From VXYL01 sp963665195 (GTDB lineage Bacteria; Pseudomonadota; Gammaproteobacteria; Pseudomonadales; Azotimanducaceae): a stretch of 64,000 nucleotides of DNA. This document shows, piece after piece, positions 26,191 to 34,902 of the stretch. Both the position numbers and the translations under genes were made by a program. Each line of letters begins with the position of its first letter. Positions within the stretch are counted from its first letter, which is position 1. The notes beneath the pieces were generated by a model that made no database searches, had not been told where the DNA came from, and worked only from the letters and a program-made list of their open reading frames with translations. Location: the NCBI GenBank assembly GCA_963665195.1, contig OY762070.1:3472001-3536000 (forward strand), written 5' to 3'.

Positions 26191-27318
26191 GTGCGCAGAG
26201 CGCGACGGTGCGGACGCGCACTCCCAACCCCTCGCGACGATCTCGGACGTAGGCAATCCGCCGGGGCTGGCTGCCGGTCCTCCGGTGATCCGAGCCGGGC
26301 CGCTGCCGTCCCGGGAAAACCACACACCGTAGGCACCGGCCATGTAGTCGACGGTAATCGGGTGGTGCGAGACCACCACGAGCTGCTCGATCGACTCGCC
26401 GCAGGATTGCAGCGCCTCCGCCAGCCACGGCTGCACTTCGGAGAGCGCAAGATAGTTGTCCGGTTCGTCGACGAATATCGATGGGCGTCTGTCGGACAAG
26501 AGGTGAAGCAAGCTGTAGAGCACGATGAGTGCGCACTGGCCATCGGAGAGTTGCCCTAAACCGCACTGCACCCGAGTCGCTGACGGTGTCGTAAGGAGCA
26601 CCTTGAGGGCACGCGAGTTCTCTCCCGGCTCGGTCAGGTTGATGGAGGAGAATCCGGGGATGGCATCTCTCAGCGCTTCGAAAAGCGGACTGATCGCTGC
26701 CATATTCTCCTGGGCAGCACGGCGGTACCAGCCGACGAAGTTCCGCATCAGCGGATCAAGGAACTCGTCCTCGCTTCTGCTTTCGGGCTCCATCACCGGT
26801 GGGCACACGCTCGCGATAACCCAGTTGCCGAGAGCCTGCTTGAAGCGGCTCACCTTCTGGTTGTCCGGCCGAGCCGTAAGGAAGCCTACACCGGACTGAC
26901 TCCAGTCGAACGGGACAACGGGGCCTTCCGCATAGTCATCCCGATATAGTTGGGCTAGGCCATCGTCGAACTCGAAAAGGGCGCGTTCGTTGTGTCTCAG
27001 GGCCTCGCGGGCGATTCTCATCTTCCTGATGTCAGGGTTGTGTTCGACTACGAGCTCGTAGGCATAGTGGTCGTCGTCAGTTTGCACCTCGAGCTCGAAA
27101 CGCTGTTCGTTTCTCAGTTGGTTGTAGGACCTGTCCTGAGCCGGGAACACTTGGTCTACCTTAAGGCCCCGTACGATCAGGTCCCGCAGCCTCCTCAGCA
27201 CATCTAGCACGGAGGTCTTGCCCGTGCCGTTACGGCCGAGGAGCACGTTGGCCTCGCCGAAGCGGACCTCAAAGTTCTCGAAGCAGCGGAAATTGTCCGC
27301 GTACAGTCTCTTGAGCAT
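26182..27318 (-). CDS. ABC/SMC-like AAA ATPase of a probable defence module
   Basis: 378 residues from the ATG at 27318 (MLKRLYADNFRCFENFEVRF, the usual opening of AAA_15/AAA_21 ATPases). GTG at 27342 is a possible earlier start. Walker A is LLGRNGTGKTSVLDVL (about residue 30), the ABC signature LGQLSDGQCALIV (about 270), Walker B PSIFVDEPDNYLAL (about 290), and the H-loop VVVSHHP (about 325). All catalytic motifs are present. Such single ATPases act with a nuclease or TOPRIM partner in anti-phage systems (RloAB, PARIS, Septu, OLD-like). Here the downstream partner survives only as a frameshifted remnant. An IS1380 element sits 37 bp upstream of the ATG and separates the gene from a good promoter at 29018-29045, so expression is probably altered. 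Confidence 0.75.
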   Translation of the reverse strand: MLKRLYADNFRCFENFEVRFGEANVLLGRNGTGKTSVLDVLRRLRDLIVRGLKVDQVFPAQDRSYNQLRNEQRFELEVQTDDDHYAYELVVEHNPDIRKMRIAREALRHNERALFEFDDGLAQLYRDDYAEGPVVPFDWSQSGVGFLTARPDNQKVSRFKQALGNWVIASVCPPVMEPESRSEDEFLDPLMRNFVGWYRRAAQENMAAISPLFEALRDAIPGFSSINLTEPGENSRALKVLLTTPSATRVQCGLGQLSDGQCALIVLYSLLHLLSDRRPSIFVDEPDNYLALSEVQPWLAEALQSCGESIEQLVVVSHHPITVDYMAGAYGVWFSRDGSGPARITGGPAASPGGLPTSEIVARGWECASAPSRSAHAG

Positions 27319-27354
27319 CGTTCGGCTGCGGGCGGAACTCACCCGATCACTCTA

Positions 27355-29003
27355 CCCCTTAAGGGCATACTGAGGCGCGAGTATTCGTCGTATTGCAGGT
27401 TTTTCGTGCGTTTCGCGCTGTAGTCGGGTTGCCGGTTTGACACACCGTAGGTGTTGTCAAGCGGAGCGCGGTTTCGCGGGGCACGGCGTCTTTGCGCTTC
27501 GATAGTTCGTCGAATCGCAAGGAGCGGGGTTGGACGGCGACCCCCTTCTGTTACGATGCGGTTCGTCGAAAAACTCATCGGAAGGAGGCCGCCGCCATGA
27601 AGCGTAGCAAGGCGAGCGTGCGGGGTAAAGCGACGGATCGCATCGAGATCCGGTTCGAGGACCAGCGGCTGACGGCGCACGCGGGCCTGGTGCTCTACCA
27701 GAGGCTGTTCGCGCGGCTCGGGCTGAAGGAGCGCTTGCGCGGCTGCTTCCGCCACCTGCCGGGCAGTCCGGTCTACGCGCCGCACGCGGTGGCGCTGCTG
27801 CTGGTCGTGCATCTGGTCATGGGCTTCCGGGAGCTGCGCGACGCGCGGTACTACCGGGACGACGAAATGGTCAGGCGGACGCTGGGCCTGCGGCACCTGC
27901 CGGACGCCTCCACGATGGGCCGCATGCTGGCCAGGGCCGACGGGCGCAGCGCGGACAACGTGCGCGCCCTGAACCGGCGGCTGGTGCTGGACCGCGCCGC
28001 GGCGCTCGGCCCGGCGCGGATGACGCTCGACTTCGACGGCTCGGTGCTCGGCACGAAGCGCTTCGCGGAAGGCACGGCCGTCGGCTTCAACAAGCGCAGG
28101 AAGGGACAGCGCAGCTACTATCCGCTGTTCGCGACGGTGGCGCAGACCGGGCAGGTGTTCGACCTGCGCCACCGCCCGGGCAACGTGCACGACTCCAACG
28201 GCGCGGAAGCCTTCATGCAGCGCTGCCTGGCGGACGTCCGCGCCGCGCTGCCGGGTGCGCGGCTGGAGTCGCGCATGGACAGCGCGTTCTTCGGCGAGGC
28301 CGTCCTCGGCCGGCTCGACGCGCTGGGCGTCGAGTACACGGCGACGGTGCCGTTCGAGCGGTTCGCGGAACTGAAGTCGCTCGTCGAGGGCCGCCGCCGC
28401 TGGCGCCGCATGGACGGGGCGAGGGACTTCTTCGAGCCCGCCTGGAAGCCGAAGAGCTGGGGCCGCCGGCGGCGCCTGGTCGTGGTCCGGACGCGAACCC
28501 GCCGGCAGCGCAAGGGACCGGTGCAGCTGGACCTGTTCGCGCCCCACGTCCACGGCTTCGAGTTCAAGGTCGTGGCGACCAACCGCCGCGTGCGGGCGAA
28601 AAGCGTCGTCGCGTTCCACGACGGGCGCGGCTCGCAGGAGGCCGTGTTCGCGGAACTGAAGTCGCAGTGCCGCATGGAGTACGTCCCGACGCGCAAGCTC
28701 GCCGGCAACCGGCTGTACACCCTCGCCGCCATCCTGGCGCACAACCTGACCCGGGAGCTGCAGATGGCGTCCCGGCCGCCGCAGCGCGGCACGACCCCGA
28801 AGCGCACGGCGCTCTGGGCGTTCGAGCAGATGCACACGATGCGCCGCCGCCTCGTCGTCCGGGCCGGACGGTTCCTCCGCCCGCAGCGCAAACCCGTCCT
28901 GTCGATGAATGCAAACGCCGAAGTGGAAGCGGAGATGTCCTCCTACCTCGCCGCGCTAGCCTGAACATCAACATCCGTCGCCTCTTTTTTTACATCAATA
29001 GGG
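27355..29003 (+). mobile_element. IS1380-family insertion sequence, copy B (1,649 bp)
   Basis: Flanked by TCTA at 27351-27354 and TCTA at 29004-29007, a 4-bp target duplication. The left end is CCCCTTAAGGG and the right end reads ATCAATAGGG. One transposase gene lies on the plus strand. A hairpin (TTGACACACC at 27437-27446 with GGTGTTGTCAA at 27450-27460) precedes it. It is inverted relative to copy A. Each copy keeps its own matched target duplication, so the two have not recombined with each other since insertion. It lies between the ATPase gene and its likely promoter. Confidence 0.93.
27597..28964 (+). CDS. IS1380-family transposase (copy B)
   Basis: 455 residues, identical to the copy A protein. 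The ATG at 27597 follows GGAAGGAGG by seven bases. It carries the same DDE landmarks: DFDGSVLGTKR, MDSAFFGEAVL and HDGRGSQEAVFAELK. The sameness of the two copies implies recent transposition. The gene points away from the ATPase gene, so any outward promoter activity toward the ATPase would have to come from the left end of the element. Confidence 0.95.
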   Translation: MKRSKASVRGKATDRIEIRFEDQRLTAHAGLVLYQRLFARLGLKERLRGCFRHLPGSPVYAPHAVALLLVVHLVMGFRELRDARYYRDDEMVRRTLGLRHLPDASTMGRMLARADGRSADNVRALNRRLVLDRAAALGPARMTLDFDGSVLGTKRFAEGTAVGFNKRRKGQRSYYPLFATVAQTGQVFDLRHRPGNVHDSNGAEAFMQRCLADVRAALPGARLESRMDSAFFGEAVLGRLDALGVEYTATVPFERFAELKSLVEGRRRWRRMDGARDFFEPAWKPKSWGRRRRLVVVRTRTRRQRKGPVQLDLFAPHVHGFEFKVVATNRRVRAKSVVAFHDGRGSQEAVFAELKSQCRMEYVPTRKLAGNRLYTLAAILAHNLTRELQMASRPPQRGTTPKRTALWAFEQMHTMRRRLVVRAGRFLRPQRKPVLSMNANAEVEAEMSSYLAALA

Positions 29004-29017
29004 TCTATCCAAGCACC

Positions 29018-29045
29018 AGTGTAGGGTGGCCCATCGTCCTGTCAA
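29018..29045 (-). promoter_or_regulatory. Sigma70-like promoter, formerly of the ATPase gene
   Basis: On the minus strand TTGACA (29040-29045) and TACACT (29018-29023) are 16 bp apart. Before the insertion it would have lain about 50 bp upstream of the ATPase start. The IS1380 copy now places 1.65 kb between them. Confidence 0.5.
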
Positions 29046-29090
29046 CGGGCCTGTGCTGGTTCGGCAGCCCCCGTCACCTAGGCTGCTGAG

Positions 29091-29981
29091 TCACCCAAGC
29101 TTGCCGGCCACCTCCCGCAGCGCGTCCACGAAGGCGAGCGGCTGGTCCAGGAACACATGGTGCTGCGCGTCCGCCACCTCCACCACCGGCACGTCGCCGG
29201 GCAGCACGGACAGCATGTGTTCCAGCGTGCGGCGGCTGAACGAGGCGCTGCGCTCGCCGTAGATGATACCGACCGGGAGCGACAGGGCGCTGTAGTCCTC
29301 CGGCGTCCGCTCGCCACCTTTGAGGATGAGCGGCAGCTCCTCGTCGAACTTCCAGGCCCAGTTGCCGCCGTCGAGGCGCATCAGCGACTGCTTGGCGATG
29401 TACTTCAGGATGTAGTCGTTCTCGCAGGGCTGCGGTGGGAACAGGCGGAAGCGCGCCTCGGCCGTGTCGCGGTCCGGGTACGCCTTGGCGCGGCCGCCGC
29501 CCATCGGCGGGTAGTCCGGCACCGGCTCGTCGGGATGGCGCAGGCCCGAGTCCACCAGCACGAGGCCGCCGAAGCGCTCCGGGAAGAGATTCGCGGCCTT
29601 GGTGGCCATCACGCCGCCGAAGCTGTGCGCGACGACGAGCACGTCGCTGCCGAAGCCGGCGGCGTCGCAGACGCCGACGATCTCCTGGGCGTAGGTCTCG
29701 GCGTCGTAGGCGTAGCGGTAGTCGGAGTCGCCCATGCCGGTGAGGTCCATGGCCGCGATGCGGTAGGCGTCCGCGAGCTGCGGGGCGATGAAGTCCCACC
29801 AGCGGCTGTGGGCGTTCATGCCGTGGATGAGCAGCAGCGGCGGCAGTCCTGCGTCGCCCCAGGTTTGGTAGAAGACGTCGCACTCCTCCACCTCGACGAA
29901 GTGCTTCTCGGACTCGGTCTCCACCGCCGCCCAGAACCAGTCCGGCACGGGCGACTCGCCGCCCCGATCCCAACGCGCCAT
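29091..29981 (-). CDS. Alpha/beta-fold hydrolase
   Basis: 296 residues from the ATG at 29981 (MARWDRGGESPVPDWFWAAV). The frame extends further upstream, but those residues look non-conserved. The oxyanion motif is LLLIHGMNAHSRWWDFIAPQ (about residue 50). The nucleophile elbow is VLVVAHSFGGVMATKAA (Ser about 117) and the C-terminal His is in VADAQHHVFLDQP (about 275). The Asp is probably in the strand-7 region after LPVGIIYGERSA. The family contains esterases, lipases, C-C hydrolases and epoxide hydrolases; the substrate cannot be told. It is a single gene, followed downstream by the promoter region of the ATPase and divergent from the DUF349 gene. Confidence 0.82.
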   Translation of the reverse strand: MARWDRGGESPVPDWFWAAVETESEKHFVEVEECDVFYQTWGDAGLPPLLLIHGMNAHSRWWDFIAPQLADAYRIAAMDLTGMGDSDYRYAYDAETYAQEIVGVCDAAGFGSDVLVVAHSFGGVMATKAANLFPERFGGLVLVDSGLRHPDEPVPDYPPMGGGRAKAYPDRDTAEARFRLFPPQPCENDYILKYIAKQSLMRLDGGNWAWKFDEELPLILKGGERTPEDYSALSLPVGIIYGERSASFSRRTLEHMLSVLPGDVPVVEVADAQHHVFLDQPLAFVDALREVAGKLG

Positions 29982-30157
29982 GCACACTCCCAAACCGCTC
30001 GCCTGCGCAAGCTTCACAGAGTAGCAGCAGGCCGGGGTTCGGCAAAACCGCCGTTGCGTTGCGCGGCCCTGTGGTCGCACAATGCGCCCACGCCGGGCAT
30101 GGGCGCGGCGGATCCTGTGCAGAGGTTGTGGGGATAGTCGGAGAGAGTCTTGGGGCC

Positions 30158-32521
30158 ATGTTTCGCAACCTGCTCGACCTGCTCAAACGCAAACCGCGCC
30201 TCGACGCGGGCGATCCCGAACAGCGCATCCAAGCGTTGACGGCGCTGCCGGCGGGCGCCCAGGACGAATTCGCCCGCCTGTACCGAGAAGACGCTGACGA
30301 AAATGTGCGCGCCGCCGCGCTCGACCGTCTGACGAGCACCGAACTGCTCGCCGGGCTGCTCGACCTGCCGGCGCGGGCCGAGCAGGCGGCGGCGCGCCTG
30401 CTCGCGCTGATCGACGACGACACGCCCGAAGCGGTGCGCAGCGACCCGCGCCTGCTGCGGGCAGCGCTGCACGGTGCCGAGCAGGCCGAGGATGCGGTGC
30501 GCGCCGCAGCGCGGATCGCGGACCTGCCGACCCGGGCGATGGCCGTCGCCCGGCATCCCAAGGCGACCATGCGGCTGGCCGTGGTGGACGCGACTTGGGC
30601 GCCAGCGGCGCTGGCGGAGTTCGAGAAGGCGGCGCGTGATCGCGACAAGAACATGGTGCGCGCCGCGAAGGATCGTCTCGCCCAGTTCCGCACCGCGTCG
30701 ACCAAGCGCGAAGCTGAGGATGCCGAAACCGACAAGCTGCTGGCAGCGGCCGCCAAGCTGCGCGACGAAGACCCTCACTACGACGCTCGACGCGACGCGC
30801 TGGAGCGCGATTGGAGGGCACACATCGAGGCGGTTGCGGCAACGGATGCCACGCTCGCCCCGTTCGGCGTCGTCGCCCGCGATATCGAAGCGCTGCGCCG
30901 ACGCTTTCCGGCCCGGCGGCAGCCGCCGAAGCCGGTGGAGCGGGACACCGAGGCGGACTTCGCGCCGCTGCTCGCGGAGGCCCAAGGGCTGTGCGAGGCC
31001 GTGGCAAAGCTCATCGCAGACCCGCCGGCCCAGACCGAGGCCGCGCTCGCGGCCCTCAAAGCGGCAGGCGAAGCGCTGGCCGGCAAGTGGAGCGAAACCG
31101 CCGACCGCAAGCCCCCGGACGAGGACATGAGCGCCGACTTCCGGGCCGCGATGGCGACCCTCGCCGAGCATGCGGATTGCGCGGCCAACGCCGCGTCGGT
31201 CGCCGATGCCGCCGCCGAACTGCTCGCCCAGGGCGTGCCCGGCGACGACATGCCGGCAGACGCGCAGCGGCGCGCCATCGAGCGCCAATCCAAGGCCGTG
31301 CGCCGCCTGCGCGAACGCTACCGGTGGCCCGAATCCCTGCCGCGTCCCGCCGCCATGGAGCGGCTCGCCGAGCGCGAGCAGGACCTGGCGGCGGCCGCAA
31401 CCGGTTGCGAGGCCCGCATCGAGTCGCTCGCCGAGCAGGTGGCCGCCGCGCTGGCCGCGGTGCGCGAGAGCGTCGATGAGGGCGCGGCCCATGAGGCCGT
31501 GGAGCGCGACAGACGGCTGCGCGATCTCGTCAAGGATCTGCCGAAAGCTGCGCTCCAGCCTTTGTCCGCGGACCTTGCCGAACTCGGCGCCCGCGTGCGC
31601 GAACTGCGCGACTGGCGCGCCTACGCCGAAACGCCGCGCCGCCAAGCGCTGTGCGACGAGATCGAGAAGCTCGCCGAGACGCCGCTCGAAGTCCACGAGC
31701 AGGCGGAGGCCGTCAAAGCGCTGCGCGCCGAGTGGAACGGCCTCGGCGTTCCCGACACGCGCAAGGACCGCGAACTCAAGCGCCAGTTCGACCGCGCCGC
31801 CGAACGCGCCTTCGAGCCGTGCCGGAGCTACTTCAAGGAACAGGCCAAGCAGCGCACCTACAACCTCGAACAGCGCCAGGCCATCGTCGCCGCCCTCGAG
31901 GACTTCCTCGAGCACAACGACTGGCAGCACGCCGATTGGCGCGGCGTGGACAAGGTGCTGCGCCAGGCGCGCTCGGAATGGCGCCAGTTCCACCCCGTGG
32001 ACCGCAGGGCCGGACGCGAGACGACGGTGCGCTTCGAAGATCTCGCGGAGCGCATCCACGGTCTCTTGAAGGAGGAGTGGGACCGCAATCTCGCGCACAA
32101 GACGCAGATCGTCGAAGAAGCCGGCGGCGTGCGCGAGTCGGGCGCCCCCGCCACCGACAAAGCCGAATCCATCAAGGCGCTGCAACGCCGCTGGAAAGCC
32201 GTCGGCCCGGTGCCGCGCCGCGCCGACCAGCGGCTGTGGAAGCAGTTCCGCGCCGAGTGCGATGCGGTCTTCGACGCCCGCAACGAAGTCCGCGACCGCC
32301 ACCAGCAGCGCCGCCGAACGGTGGACGACGCCCAGGCGCTGATCGCCGAACTCGAACGCCGGGTGGACATCGACCCCGGTTTGGACCGCTACACCATCGC
32401 CGACTACCAGCGCCGCTTCGACGAGCTGGGGGAACTGCCGAAGGACATCCAGCGGCAGACCGACGAGGCGCTGCGGGAGGCGGATCGGGTGGCCGTGCAA
32501 CGGCAGAGCGGCAGCGGGTAG
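30158..32521 (+). CDS. DUF349-repeat protein
   Basis: 787 residues from the ATG at 30158 (MFRNLLDLLKRKPRLDAGDP). Residues about 20-170 form HEAT-like helices (VRAAALDRLTSTELLAGLLD). Long charged coiled-coil stretches follow, then repeats of the DUF349 type in the C-terminal half. There, VKALRAEWNGLGVPDTRKDR, LKRQFDRAAERAFEPCRSYF and IKALQRRWKAVGPVPRRADQ show the W-x3-G-x-VP-x7-L-x-F signature. The family is widespread in proteobacteria; its role is not established. The protein is highly alanine-rich, in keeping with the base composition. It is transcribed alone, divergent from the hydrolase gene. Confidence 0.85.
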   Translation: MFRNLLDLLKRKPRLDAGDPEQRIQALTALPAGAQDEFARLYREDADENVRAAALDRLTSTELLAGLLDLPARAEQAAARLLALIDDDTPEAVRSDPRLLRAALHGAEQAEDAVRAAARIADLPTRAMAVARHPKATMRLAVVDATWAPAALAEFEKAARDRDKNMVRAAKDRLAQFRTASTKREAEDAETDKLLAAAAKLRDEDPHYDARRDALERDWRAHIEAVAATDATLAPFGVVARDIEALRRRFPARRQPPKPVERDTEADFAPLLAEAQGLCEAVAKLIADPPAQTEAALAALKAAGEALAGKWSETADRKPPDEDMSADFRAAMATLAEHADCAANAASVADAAAELLAQGVPGDDMPADAQRRAIERQSKAVRRLRERYRWPESLPRPAAMERLAEREQDLAAAATGCEARIESLAEQVAAALAAVRESVDEGAAHEAVERDRRLRDLVKDLPKAALQPLSADLAELGARVRELRDWRAYAETPRRQALCDEIEKLAETPLEVHEQAEAVKALRAEWNGLGVPDTRKDRELKRQFDRAAERAFEPCRSYFKEQAKQRTYNLEQRQAIVAALEDFLEHNDWQHADWRGVDKVLRQARSEWRQFHPVDRRAGRETTVRFEDLAERIHGLLKEEWDRNLAHKTQIVEEAGGVRESGAPATDKAESIKALQRRWKAVGPVPRRADQRLWKQFRAECDAVFDARNEVRDRHQQRRRTVDDAQALIAELERRVDIDPGLDRYTIADYQRRFDELGELPKDIQRQTDEALREADRVAVQRQSGSG

Positions 32522-32572
32522 GCGACCGCAGGCGGCTGTCGGTGCGCCACGGGTCGCCTGTTCGCACCGCGC

Positions 32573-33757
32573 TCAAGAACGGGCGCTGCCGAGCTCCCGC
32601 ACATGCTGCGCCACGCGCAGGCCGTTGCCGTCCAGAAACTCGCAATACGACTGCGCCAGCAGCCGCCGGTTGCGGTCGAAGCCATCGGCATCGAAGCGGG
32701 CCTCGAACGCGCCGCGCAGATCGCCTCGGCCGAGGGCCGCGTAGTCCCGCGCGCGGATGTGCGGTACCGCCATGGTCTCGCAGAGTTCCCTGGTGCGCGA
32801 GTCGAACGCGACGCAGATGCCGGGCACGCCGGCCTGCAAGCCCAGCGCGACGCCGTGGATGCGCGTGCCGATCACGAAGTCGAAGCGACGCAGATACTCC
32901 AGCCACGCCGGCACATGCACGAAGGCGATGGCGTGGTTCAGCGCCCAGGTCTTGAACTCCGCCGCGTCCGGCGCATCGTCGCCGAACAGGTACGAGCGGC
33001 ACGCGGCGACTTCGTCGGCGGCGAGGTCCTCCACCTCGCCGCGGCCGAGACGCAGCATCGGCAGCGGCCCTTGGCAGATGTAGGCGCCGTGGGTCTCGGT
33101 GACCAGTCGCGCGAGCGAACGTTCGATGCGCGCCAGGTGCCGCCACTGCGGATGTCCAGCCACCGCGGCGACGCGCCGCATCGGCTGCGTCGCCCGCTCA
33201 GCGATGCTTCGGCCAAGGGTCATGGACGGATTCAGGAACAGGCTCGGGCAGCCGACCACCTGCGTGTCCCGGAATCCGTAGTCGTAGAGCACGCCGCGGG
33301 TGAAGCGCCCGCGCACGGCGATGTTCGGCGCCGCCGACCCCGCCCGGTCGGCGATGGCGCGCAGCCAGCGCACGGTGCCGTTCGGCACCTGCGGCAGCAG
33401 GTAGTCCATATGCGACTGGGCGCCGAGGCCGATGGCCGCCAGCGGCACGTCGATCCGCTCGAGCAGCGCGGCGACGCTGCCGAGGTCCTGATGGCGGCCG
33501 AAGTTGTTGGCGCAGGGGATGATGCCGATGCTGCCGGCGGCGTGGATCTCGCTCGGCGTCGAGCGCCAAGGCACGCTCACCGGGTCGCCGAAGCCGAGAA
33601 TCTGGTGGCGGATGGCGTGGAAGAAGGCGAGGTTCCCGACGTTGCTGCCCACCAGGCCCTGCAACGCCTCGCTGTCGAGGAATGGACTGTCCTGCAGCCC
33701 GTCCGCGAGCAGACCGCCGAAGATGAACGGGCGGCCGGCGCCGGGGCAGTCGCTCAC
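32573..33757 (-). CDS. Polysaccharide pyruvyl transferase family protein
   Basis: 394 residues from a GTG at 33755-33757, whose bases overlap the cysC stop (GTGA). Family features are the opening RPFIFGGLLADGLQDSPFLD, the LVGSNVGNLAFFHAIRHQIL segment (in place of N-GD at the start of the first Rossmann half), AAIGLGAQSHMDYLLP, NIAVRGRFTRGVLYDYGF and VVGCPSLFLNPS. The late substrate-binding segment is FDFVIGTRIHGVALGLQAGV (R-HG is diagnostic). The family adds ketal pyruvate or related groups to surface sugars, and some members do other chemistry. Coupling to APS kinase suggests a negatively charged (sulfated/pyruvylated) polysaccharide, which is inference. Confidence 0.8.
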   Translation of the reverse strand: MSDCPGAGRPFIFGGLLADGLQDSPFLDSEALQGLVGSNVGNLAFFHAIRHQILGFGDPVSVPWRSTPSEIHAAGSIGIIPCANNFGRHQDLGSVAALLERIDVPLAAIGLGAQSHMDYLLPQVPNGTVRWLRAIADRAGSAAPNIAVRGRFTRGVLYDYGFRDTQVVGCPSLFLNPSMTLGRSIAERATQPMRRVAAVAGHPQWRHLARIERSLARLVTETHGAYICQGPLPMLRLGRGEVEDLAADEVAACRSYLFGDDAPDAAEFKTWALNHAIAFVHVPAWLEYLRRFDFVIGTRIHGVALGLQAGVPGICVAFDSRTRELCETMAVPHIRARDYAALGRGDLRGAFEARFDADGFDRNRRLLAQSYCEFLDGNGLRVAQHVRELGSARS

Positions 33758-34374
33758 CGGCCATCCCACTCGGGTGCGCGGTGCGGAAACGCCGCGCGCG
33801 CGTAGGCGGCCAGCGCTTCCAGCGACTCGGCGACGGTCTGCTCGGCGGTGTCGACCACCAGCTCGGCGGCTTCCGGCGCTTCGTAGACATCGTCGATGGC
33901 GGTGAAATCCGCCAGCTCTCCCCGCCGCGCGCGCCGGTAGAGGCCTTTCGGGTCGCGTCTCTCGCAAGTGGCCAGATCCGCGCGGATGTAGACCTCGCGG
34001 AACGCCGCGCCGGCGGCGGCCCTCGCCGCGGCGCGATCGAGCCGGTAGGGCGAGATGAACGCGGCGATGCAGATCAGCCCCGCATTCGCGAACAGCGCCG
34101 CCACCTCGCCGGCGCGGCGGATGTTCTCGGTGCGATCCGCGGGCGAGAAGCCAAGGTCGCCGTTCAGGCCGTGGCGCAGGTTGTCCCCGTCCAGCACGAA
34201 GACCTGGTAGCCGTCCCGGAACAGCCGCTCCTCCAGCGCGAAGGCGAGGGTGGACTTGCCGGCGCCGGACAGCCCGGTGAACCACAGCACGCCGCCACGG
34301 TGGCCGTTGCGCGCGTCGCGTTCGGCGGCGGCGACCCGGTGTTCGATGCGCTCGATATCGGGGGCTGACGCCAT
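33754..34374 (-). CDS. cysC: Adenylylsulfate (APS) kinase
   Basis: 206 residues. It phosphorylates APS with ATP to give PAPS. The P-loop is LWFTGLSGAGKSTLAFALEE (about residue 35). Other family motifs are VFVLDGDNLRHGLNGDLGFS (DGDNxR..L), ADRTENIRRAGEVAALF, AAFISPYRLDRAAAR, and the lid EVYIRADLATCERRDPKGLY. It starts 6 bp after the ACT-domain gene and overlaps the pyruvyltransferase gene by 4 bp. No ATP sulfurylase gene is in the window. With a polysaccharide enzyme as partner, PAPS for sulfation is at least as likely as assimilation. Confidence 0.92.
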   Translation of the reverse strand: MASAPDIERIEHRVAAAERDARNGHRGGVLWFTGLSGAGKSTLAFALEERLFRDGYQVFVLDGDNLRHGLNGDLGFSPADRTENIRRAGEVAALFANAGLICIAAFISPYRLDRAAARAAAGAAFREVYIRADLATCERRDPKGLYRRARRGELADFTAIDDVYEAPEAAELVVDTAEQTVAESLEALAAYARAAFPHRAPEWDGR

Positions 34375-34380
34375 CGCCTG

Positions 34381-34902
34381 CTAGGACGGCCTCATCTCCC
34401 CGTCCAGATCGTGGTCGTCGCAGAAGTAGAAGAAGCTGTCGCGCAGCTCGACGATGCGCACTTCCGGCGGCACTTCTACCTCCATCACCAGCGAGAAGAT
34501 CGGCGTGCCGGTGTGCGGCGCGGGTTCCGTGACGGTATCGAGGTTGTAGATGTTGATGCCTTGCGAGGAGAAGAAGTCCGCCACCAGGTGGACGATGCCG
34601 GGGTGGTCCATGGAAGTGACGCTGATGGTGTAGGGCACGCGGCCTTCGACGTTGTCCCGGTTCTGGGTGCGGCGGAACAGGATGGCGAGGTCCATCTGCT
34701 CGGCGGCCTTGCGCAGCTTGGTCTCCAGACGCTGCAAGGGCAGGTCGCCGCCGGCGACGGACATGAGGACGGCGAACTCGCCGCCGAGCACGGTCATGCG
34801 GCTGTCTTCGATGGACAGGTTGAGGTCGTGGACCACCTCGGAAATCCGGCTGACGATGCCCGGCCGGTCCTCGCCGATGGTGGCGATCACCGCGCGCGTC
34901 AT
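34381..34902 (-). CDS. GcvR-like protein with two ACT domains
   Basis: 173 residues from the ATG at 34902, which overlaps the glyQS stop (ATGA). The first ACT domain (about 1-75) has AVIATIGEDRPGIVSRISEV and IEDSRMTVLGGEFAVLMSVA. The second (about 85-170) has YTISVTSMDHPGIVHLVADF and GINIYNLDTVTEPAPHTGTP. GcvR represses the glycine cleavage operon in enterobacteria by binding glycine through its ACT domains and holding GcvA. Lying directly after a glycyl-tRNA synthetase gene, a glycine-sensing role is plausible, but the target is not shown here. Confidence 0.78.
   Translation of the reverse strand: MTRAVIATIGEDRPGIVSRISEVVHDLNLSIEDSRMTVLGGEFAVLMSVAGGDLPLQRLETKLRKAAEQMDLAILFRRTQNRDNVEGRVPYTISVTSMDHPGIVHLVADFFSSQGINIYNLDTVTEPAPHTGTPIFSLVMEVEVPPEVRIVELRDSFFYFCDDHDLDGEMRPS

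Noticed and set aside
30014..32500. Minus-strand frame of about 828 residues opposite the DUF349 gene
   Set aside because: Mirror image of a clear plus-strand protein with family motifs; no motifs of its own.
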